DNA of 10,886 nt, from NCBI GenBank assembly GCA_017545325.1, contig JAFWOX010000098.1:1-10886 (forward strand), given 5' to 3'. Made by a program: the position numbers and the translations under genes. This stretch comes from Oscillospiraceae bacterium. GTDB lineage: Bacteria; Bacillota_A; Clostridia; Oscillospirales; Oscillospiraceae. The notes below the pieces were generated by a model. It searched no databases. It worked only from the letters and a program-made list of their open reading frames with translations, and was not told the DNA's origin. Of the stretch, positions 6,727-10,886 are shown one piece after another (position 1 is the first letter of the stretch; each line of letters opens with the position of its first letter).

Positions 6727-7173
6727 ATGACCTTACAGATCAAGCGTTTCGGCGAACTGACCGCGGCGGAGCTTTACCGCATCCTGAAGCTGCGGGTGGA
6801 CGTGTTCGTTGTAGAGCAGGCCTGCCCCTACCCGGAGCTGGACGGCCTGGACCAGGGAGCCCTCCACCTCTGGCTGGAGGACGAAGAGGGCATCCACGCC
6901 TATCTCCGGGTCATGGACCGGGGCGCGGAGAGCGAGTACGTTTCCATCGGCCGGGTCGTGGTCAGGGAGCGGCGCCGGGGCCTGGGCACCCGAATCCTGA
7001 AAGAGGGCATCCGGGCGGCGAGAGAGTACCTGGGGGCGGAGGCCATCTACCTGGAGGCCCAGACCTACGCCGCCGGGCTCTACGAAAAGCAGGGCTTCCG
7101 CCCCATTTCGGAAGAATTCCTCCTGGACGGCATCCCCCACGTGAAGATGCTGCTGGAGCTCGATCCGGCATGA
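6727..7173 (+). CDS. elaA: ElaA-like GNAT family N-acetyltransferase
   Basis: A 148-residue acetyl-CoA-dependent acetyltransferase. The order of blocks matches E. coli ElaA: LRVDVFVVEQACPYPELDGLD near the N terminus (ElaA has LRCAVFVVEQNCPYQDIDG), VSIGRVVVRERRRGLGTRIL containing the pyrophosphate-binding R-x-x-G-x-G/T loop, YLEAQTYAAGLYEKQGFRPI and DGIPHVKM near the end. The start at 6727 is chosen because AAAGGGGG precedes it and the ElaA similarity begins here. An ATG 45 bases earlier lies at the predicted transcription start. The acceptor substrate of ElaA proteins is not settled, so only the class of reaction can be given. It is a single-gene transcript ending at the hairpin at 7182-7214. 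Confidence 0.85.
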   Translation: MTLQIKRFGELTAAELYRILKLRVDVFVVEQACPYPELDGLDQGALHLWLEDEEGIHAYLRVMDRGAESEYVSIGRVVVRERRRGLGTRILKEGIRAAREYLGAEAIYLEAQTYAAGLYEKQGFRPISEEFLLDGIPHVKMLLELDPA

Positions 7174-7181
7174 CACAGACC

Positions 7182-7217
7182 GGCGCGGGCAAGTCTCAAA
7201 GGACTGCCCGCGCCTTT
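7182..7217 (+). terminator. Terminator after the ElaA-like gene
   Basis: GGCGCGGGC (7182-7190) pairs with GCCCGCGCC (7206-7214). Past a bulged A (7191) the stem continues with AGTC/GACT (7192-7195 with 7202-7205). The T tail is short (TTTACGTT). It lies between convergent genes, but the minus strand lacks a T run, so it acts mainly rightward. Confidence 0.7.
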
Positions 7218-7221
7218 ACGT

Positions 7222-7497
7222 TCAGTATTCCGTTTTCACCGCTTCCAGGCCGTAGAGCGCCTTGAACTGCGCCTCGTCCTGCTTCGAGCGGATCAGCATG
7301 ACCTCGGTGAAATGTCCGCCCTCCCGGTCCCTGAACCCGGCCACCTTCTCCCCGGTGCAGACGGAGGAGCGGATCACGGCGACCTGTTTTTCCGGGTCGA
7401 AGGGGAATTCCTCCTTCAGCCGCCGCGCTGCCCCGGCAGCCCCGCCCTTCCCCAGGCCGAGGAAAGCAAGGATGCCCTTTTGCTCCCGCCCCTTCAT
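7222..7497 (-). CDS. Small conserved-looking hypothetical protein (91 residues)
   Basis: Begins MKGREQKGILAFLGLGKGG and continues through FPFDPEKQVAVIRSSVCTGE to a mixed strand/helix end, FTEVMLIRSKQDEAQFKALY. The N-terminal third is basic and glycine-rich, perhaps a flexible tail; the remainder looks like a compact folded domain with one cysteine. No signal peptide or clear membrane segment. I do not recognise a function. The ATG at 7497 follows a GGGGGG ribosome binding site; the in-frame ATG 57 bases earlier sits inside the promoter and is not used. It is transcribed from its own promoter, which is embedded in an inverted repeat, and converges on the ElaA-like gene. Confidence 0.75.
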   Translation of the reverse strand: MKGREQKGILAFLGLGKGGAAGAARRLKEEFPFDPEKQVAVIRSSVCTGEKVAGFRDREGGHFTEVMLIRSKQDEAQFKALYGLEAVKTEY

Positions 7498-7525
7498 GTG
7501 CCGCACCCCCCTGTCTTTTTTTCTG

Positions 7526-7554
7526 ATTCTATACCCCGGCGGGCCAAAACACAA
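7526..7554 (-). promoter_or_regulatory. Predicted promoter of the 91-residue gene
   Basis: Minus-strand TTGTGT (7549-7554), 17-base spacer, TAGAAT (7526-7531). The match is moderate. The spacer is GC-rich because it is one arm of the inverted repeat at 7534-7566. Confidence 0.55.
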
Positions 7555-7566
7555 GGCCCGCCGGGG
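7534..7566. repeat. 12-bp perfect inverted repeat between divergent genes
   Basis: CCCCGGCGGGCC (7534-7545) and GGCCCGCCGGGG (7555-7566) with a 9-base centre AAAACACAA. On the plus strand it is followed by GTCGCTTTTT, so it could fold as a terminator, but no rightward gene ends here. It overlaps the leftward promoter, with the -35 in the centre and the spacer in one arm, and ends about 22 bases before the rightward -10. An operator, or a barrier between divergent transcripts, is plausible. Confidence 0.6.
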
Positions 7567-7587
7567 GTCGCTTTTTCTCCTCCGCCG

Positions 7588-7596
7588 TGGTAGAAT
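7588..7596 (+). promoter_or_regulatory. Extended -10 promoter of the thioesterase operon
   Basis: TGGTAGAAT carries the TG-n extension plus TAGAAT (7591-7596), five of six at the -10. The -35 at 17 bases (TCGCTT) is poor, as usual for extended -10 promoters. Transcription would start near 7603, shortly before the ribosome binding site. Confidence 0.5.
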
Positions 7597-7628
7597 AGTC
7601 CCAAAAAAGGAAACGGAGGCGGAGGCAT

Positions 7629-8009
7629 ATGCTTCAGATCGGGACCAGAGGCAGCGGCGAAACCGTGGTGACGGAGGCGCTCACCGCGAAATCCATGGGG
7701 AGCGGGGAGCTGCCCGTCTACGCCACGCCGGCGATGCTCCTGTTGGTGGAGGAGACCGCCTGGAAGAGCGTGGCCCCGGCCCTGGAGCCGGGACAGGGCA
7801 CCGTGGGGACGAAGCTGGACTTTGCCCACCTGGCGGCGACGCCCCTGGGACGGAAGGTGCGCTGCGAGACGGAGCTGATCGGGATCGACCGGCGAAGGCT
7901 CACCTTTTCCGCCGCGGTCTACGACGAGGCCGGAAAGATCGGCGAGGGCACCCACGAGCGGTTCATCGTGGACAACGAGCGGTTTCTGGCGAAGGCCGAT
8001 GGCAGATGA
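7629..8009 (+). CDS. FlK-type hotdog thioesterase
   Basis: A 126-residue hotdog-fold acyl-CoA thioesterase resembling the fluoroacetyl-CoA thioesterase FlK of Streptomyces. The triad aligns with correct spacing: T33 in YATPAM, E41 in LVEETAW, and H67 in FAHLAATP (FlK T42, E50, H76). EPGQGTVGT and the late GEGTHER are also shared. Full family length. It should hydrolyse a small acyl-CoA thioester in the cytoplasm; the natural substrate in anaerobes is not fluoroacetyl-CoA as far as I know, and housekeeping removal of a toxic or trapped acyl-CoA is a fair guess. GGAGG sits 9 bases upstream of the ATG. First gene of a three-gene unit, overlapping the next by 11 bases. Confidence 0.87.
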   Translation: MLQIGTRGSGETVVTEALTAKSMGSGELPVYATPAMLLLVEETAWKSVAPALEPGQGTVGTKLDFAHLAATPLGRKVRCETELIGIDRRRLTFSAAVYDEAGKIGEGTHERFIVDNERFLAKADGR

Positions 8010-8238
8010 GTGGGCACGCTCCAGGGACGCCCTGGTGAACACCATCGTCGCCCTGGGCTTCCCGGCAGAGCTGGGAGAGGCGGCCGCCCGGCACCTGGGC
8101 AATCCCAAGGCCATGGACCGCATGACCAAATACCTGCTCTATGTCCAGCCGGAAAAGGTGGAGCTGGTGGTGGACGAGATGCTCTCCATCCGGGAGGAGA
8201 TCGACGCCTGGAAGCGGAAGAAGCAAAGCCGCATGTAG
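7999..8238 (+). CDS. Small helical hypothetical protein (79 residues)
   Basis: Begins MADEWARSRDALVNTIVALG and is predicted by eye to be almost wholly alpha-helical, with a hydrophobic pattern in LVNTIVALGFP, a central GNPKAMDRMTKYLLYV and a charged C-terminal helix EMLSIREEIDAWKRKKQSRM. No cysteine, signal peptide or membrane segment. I do not recognise it. Its start overlaps the thioesterase stop by 11 bases and its stop is 8 bases before the kinase-like gene, so it is probably translationally coupled. No clear ribosome binding site is seen (GAAGG only 3 bases from the ATG). Codon use matches the neighbours. Confidence 0.75.
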   Translation: MADEWARSRDALVNTIVALGFPAELGEAAARHLGNPKAMDRMTKYLLYVQPEKVELVVDEMLSIREEIDAWKRKKQSRM

Positions 8239-8246
8239 GAGGACGC

Positions 8247-8879
8247 ATGTATTTCCCCGACGTATACTTCATCACCGGCAGCGCCTATGCCGGGAAATCC
8301 ACCATAATCTCCCTGCTGGCGGAAAAGCACGGCGGCGTCGCTTGCGAAGAAAACTACCATGACCGGCTGCTGCCGGAGCTGGATAAAAGGGAATTCCCCG
8401 CCCTCTGCTATACCCGGGACCTGGAAGACTGGCACGACTTCATCCGCCGCAGCCCGGAAGAGTACGAGGCCTGGTTCGACGCGGTGAGCAGGGAATGTGA
8501 GATATTGGAAAAGCGCATCCTGTCCGGCTTGACCGGGCAGGGAAAACCCGTCTTCGCGGACACCAATATCTCTTTGGAAACCCTGAAAGCCGTCGCCGCG
8601 CCAAAGCATGTGCTCATCATGCTGGCGGACCCGGAAATCTCCGTGGGTCGCTTTTTCGACCGGCCGGACCGGGAAAAGCAGTTCCTCTACCGCCTCATCC
8701 TGGAGGAGCCGGATCCGGCGGCGGCCATGGCCAACTACCGCCGGGGGCTCATGCGCATCAACTCCCGGGAGAGGTACGACCGCTTCCTCCATTCCGGCTT
8801 CCCCGTGATCCTCCGGGACGAAAACAGGAGCGTCGAGGAGACCCTGGCGCTGGCGGAACGGAGCTTCGGTCTGGCTTGA
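8247..8879 (+). CDS. P-loop kinase-like ATPase (210 residues)
   Basis: Starts MYFPDVYFITGSAYAGKSTI: a beta strand leading into a Walker A loop, G11-x4-G16-K17-S18-T19, right at the N terminus, as in shikimate/gluconate/cytidylate kinase-like small-molecule kinases. HVLIMLADPEISVGRFFDRP followed by DREKQFLYRL looks like the strand and arginine-bearing lid of that fold, and SGFPVILRDENRSVEETLAL the usual C-terminal strand-helix ending. The phosphate acceptor cannot be told. The ATG at 8247 follows AGGAGG at 4 bases; a longer in-frame reading back to 8010 overlaps the hypothetical gene and is not credible. Third gene of the thioesterase unit. The GRE promoter begins inside its last codons. Confidence 0.78.
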   Translation: MYFPDVYFITGSAYAGKSTIISLLAEKHGGVACEENYHDRLLPELDKREFPALCYTRDLEDWHDFIRRSPEEYEAWFDAVSRECEILEKRILSGLTGQGKPVFADTNISLETLKAVAAPKHVLIMLADPEISVGRFFDRPDREKQFLYRLILEEPDPAAAMANYRRGLMRINSRERYDRFLHSGFPVILRDENRSVEETLALAERSFGLA

Positions 8880-8904
8880 CTTGAAGCGGAAAACAAACTA
8901 TGTT
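8876..8904 (+). promoter_or_regulatory. Promoter of the glycyl radical enzyme gene
   Basis: TTGACT (8876-8881), 17-base spacer, TATGTT (8899-8904). The -35 overlaps the stop codon of the kinase-like gene. The leader of about 55 bases after the start near 8911 contains a GC-rich stretch (8922-8950) with short self-complementary pieces but no convincing terminator or riboswitch. Confidence 0.7.
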
Positions 8905-8966
8905 TGACGTAGGAAAATAACGCGGGCCGCGTCCGGAGACGGGCTCCGCATAAGGAGGAAAACAGC

Positions 8967-10886
8967 ATGTATCAAAATGCGCCCATTTCTGAGCGGGTGC
9001 AGCGCATCCGCGCTCTTTACCGGGGCAAAAAGCCCAGGATCGACATCTCCCGTTACCGCCTGGTGACGGAGTATTACATGGCAAATCCCCAGCTGCCCGG
9101 TATCCTCAAGCGGGCGGGCTGCCTGCGCAATCTCTTTGAAAACATGCCCACCCCCGTGCGGGACCACGAGCTGATCGTGGGCCATCCTGGCGAGGAGTTC
9201 CGCTGCTGCGCCCTATACCCGGAATATTCCTTCTCCTGGTTCCTGGACGAGATCGACACCTTCCCCGGCCGCAGCACCGACCCCTACGACCTGGCCCCGG
9301 AGGATAAGGAATACATCCTGAAGACCGGCGATTTCTGGCGGAAAAACTGTATGAGCGCCGCCATCGACGACATTTATCCGGAGGAATACAATGCCCACGT
9401 CCTGGGCAACGGCGTCCTGAATTTCCGCGCCAGCGGCAACTGCCAGCACCCCATCGGCCACTTCGTGGGCAATTTCTGGACGGTGCTGGACAAGGGCCTG
9501 GGGGCCGTGGCCCGGGAGGCCGCGGAGAAGAAGCGGGCCATGCTGCTTAAGGGCATCCAGGGGAACGAAGCCCGGCAGTTCGAATTTTACCGGGCCGTGC
9601 AGCTGGTCACCGAGGGCATCATCCTCTACACCAAGCGTTATGCCAAAGAATGCCTGCGCCAGGCGGAGACCTGCGCCGACGCGCAGCGGAAAGCGGAGCT
9701 GCTGGACATGGCCGACCGGCTGGACCGGGTCATCGACAAGCCCTGCGAGAGCTACCACGACGCCCTGCAGGCCTGCTTCCTCTATCAGCTGGGCATCCTG
9801 CTGGATTCTCAGCCCCACGGCATCAGCTACGGCCGCCTGGACCAGTACTGCGGCAAGTACCTGGAAAAGGACCTGGCGGAGGGGAAGCTGACTCGCGCCC
9901 AGGCCCAGGAGCTGACGGACATGTTCATCCTCAAGGTGGCGGAGATCAACAAGGCCTGGAGCGAGCGGGCCACCCGCTCAAGCCCCGGCTACACCTCCGG
10001 CCAGCTCATCACTCTGGGGGGCACGGACAAGGCGGGCAATGACGTCACCAACGACGTGACCTACATGGTCATGCAATCCTCCGCCCGGCTGAAGATCCAC
10101 AACCCGCCCCTGGCCCTGCGCCTCCATGAGGGCACTCCCGACGAGCTGTGGGAGGCGGGCATCGAGACCACCAAGCAGGTGGGCGGCGTGCCCTGCTTTG
10201 AATGGGACGCGGTGGCGGAAAAGGGGCTCCTGCGCCGGGGCATCCCCCTGGAGGACGCCCGCAATTACTGTCTCATCGGCTGCGTGGAACCCTGCGTATG
10301 CGGCAGCGACTTCGCCAACTCCGGCGGCGACGGGGCCAACTCCTATACCATCCTGCCCGCGGCGCTGTGGTGCGCCATCAACAACGGAACAAATCCCTGG
10401 CACGCCAAGGGGACCCCGGAAAGCAAGCGCACCGGCCCCGCAACGGGCTACCTCTACGACATGAAGAGCATGGATGAGGTGCTGGAGGCCTATCGCCAGC
10501 AGATCGAATACTTCGCCAAATGGCAGGTCACCATGGTCAACTGCTATGAATACATCTATGCCGAGCGGATGCCCATGCCCCTCCTCTCCGCCACGGTGGA
10601 GGGCTGCATGGAAAGCGGCCTGGACGTGATGTGGGGCGGCTCCAAATACACCAATACCGGCAACTCCAGCATCGGCCACGGCAACGTCGCCGACAGCCTG
10701 AACATCATCGACCAGGTCTGCTTCCGGGACAGGATCGCCACCACGCGCCAGCTCTACGACGCCCTGATGGCGAACTGGGAGGGCTATGAGGACCTGCACC
10801 AGTACATCCTGGGCCGATGCACCCACTTCGGCAACAACGACCCCCAGGCGGACCAGTACCTGAAATTCACCGCGGACACCTACGCC
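8967..10886 (+). CDS. Glycyl radical enzyme (PFL-like), partial, first 640 residues
   Basis: Member of the pyruvate formate-lyase/dehydratase/decarboxylase superfamily. A glycyl radical made by an SAM-dependent activase passes to an active-site cysteine, so the enzyme works only without oxygen. The active-site loop is IGCVEP with thiyl C439 and E441; the CVE pair is shared by dehydratase, C-N, C-S and aryl-acetate decarboxylase branches and not by pyruvate formate-lyase. The N-terminal PFL domain starts at residue 1 and LITLGGTDKAGNDVTNDV is the typical mid-domain block. The family runs to about 780-850 residues, so the C-terminal radical motif (RVxGY) and any neighbouring activase are outside the window. 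Start: AAGGAGG 8 bases upstream of the ATG. Unusual features are two extra cysteines after the motif (EPCVCGSD, C443 and C445) plus C435 before it. I cannot assign the substrate. Confidence 0.94.
   Translation, partial: MYQNAPISERVQRIRALYRGKKPRIDISRYRLVTEYYMANPQLPGILKRAGCLRNLFENMPTPVRDHELIVGHPGEEFRCCALYPEYSFSWFLDEIDTFPGRSTDPYDLAPEDKEYILKTGDFWRKNCMSAAIDDIYPEEYNAHVLGNGVLNFRASGNCQHPIGHFVGNFWTVLDKGLGAVAREAAEKKRAMLLKGIQGNEARQFEFYRAVQLVTEGIILYTKRYAKECLRQAETCADAQRKAELLDMADRLDRVIDKPCESYHDALQACFLYQLGILLDSQPHGISYGRLDQYCGKYLEKDLAEGKLTRAQAQELTDMFILKVAEINKAWSERATRSSPGYTSGQLITLGGTDKAGNDVTNDVTYMVMQSSARLKIHNPPLALRLHEGTPDELWEAGIETTKQVGGVPCFEWDAVAEKGLLRRGIPLEDARNYCLIGCVEPCVCGSDFANSGGDGANSYTILPAALWCAINNGTNPWHAKGTPESKRTGPATGYLYDMKSMDEVLEAYRQQIEYFAKWQVTMVNCYEYIYAERMPMPLLSATVEGCMESGLDVMWGGSKYTNTGNSSIGHGNVADSLNIIDQVCFRDRIATTRQLYDALMANWEGYEDLHQYILGRCTHFGNNDPQADQYLKFTADTYA

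Noticed and set aside
8010..8246. An N-terminal extension of the kinase-like protein back to 8010
   Set aside because: It overlaps the 79-residue gene entirely, reads as Gly/Pro/Arg-rich filler, and the Walker A protein has its own ATG at 8247 with AGGAGG.
8911..8966. A possible attenuator hairpin in the glycyl radical enzyme leader
   Set aside because: Only short pairings (for example CGGAG with CTCCG) and no T run; too weak to call.
1..10886. tRNA or rRNA genes, CRISPR repeats, insertion sequences, phage or attachment sites
   Set aside because: None of their signatures was seen; there is no gap over 300 bases without a gene, and the genes have similar composition throughout.

Overview
The window looks like chromosomal DNA of a GC-rich anaerobic Firmicute (class Clostridia, Oscillospiraceae/Ruminococcaceae-like). 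This is inferred from several signs: strong AAGGAGG-type ribosome binding sites, textbook sigma-A promoters (TTGACA-N17-TATAAT-like) in AT-richer gaps between GC-rich genes, an Rrf2/cysK sulfur locus, a clostridial-style acyltransferase with a zinc ribbon, and a glycyl radical enzyme, which needs strict anaerobiosis. No RNA gene, CRISPR array, IS element or phage gene was seen. The species cannot be named from sequence alone.

Left part (1-3640), sulfur amino acid locus. On the minus strand lie the first 278 codons of an O-acetylhomoserine sulfhydrylase (metY-like, running off the left edge), a LysR-type regulator broken by a one-base frameshift, and an IscR/CymR-like Rrf2 regulator. Diverging from the Rrf2 gene on the plus strand is cysK (cysteine synthase), with its own promoter and a strong terminator. 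rrf2 and lysR are 20 bases apart and probably one transcript. Between lysR and metY is a compact regulatory region: a lysR terminator, a 25-bp perfect-arm palindrome with T-N11-A symmetry centred near -66 of a predicted metY promoter, and a previously unlisted 21-codon leader ORF with a consensus Shine-Dalgarno. This reads as joint control of cysteine and homocysteine synthesis from sulfide.

Middle (3646-7497), miscellaneous metabolism. A minus-strand pair encodes a protein resembling the UGSC (seleno)protein family, with a degenerate UGSC motif, followed by a PlsC-like acyltransferase carrying a C-terminal zinc ribbon. Diverging on the plus strand is an ElaA-like GNAT acetyltransferase. It converges on a small unknown minus-strand gene across a shared hairpin.

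Right part (7534-10886). A 12-bp perfect inverted repeat lies between the small minus-strand gene and a plus-strand operon of three tightly packed genes: an FlK-type hotdog thioesterase, a 79-residue helical hypothetical protein and a P-loop kinase-like protein. A new promoter overlapping the end of the kinase gene drives a glycyl radical enzyme. Its first 640 residues, including the CVE active-site motif, are visible; the glycyl radical domain lies past the right edge. Its substrate cannot be assigned.

The points most worth a second look are the leader peptide and LysR operator architecture upstream of metY, the lysR frameshift, the degenerate UGSC motif, and the Cys-rich active-site loop of the orphan glycyl radical enzyme.
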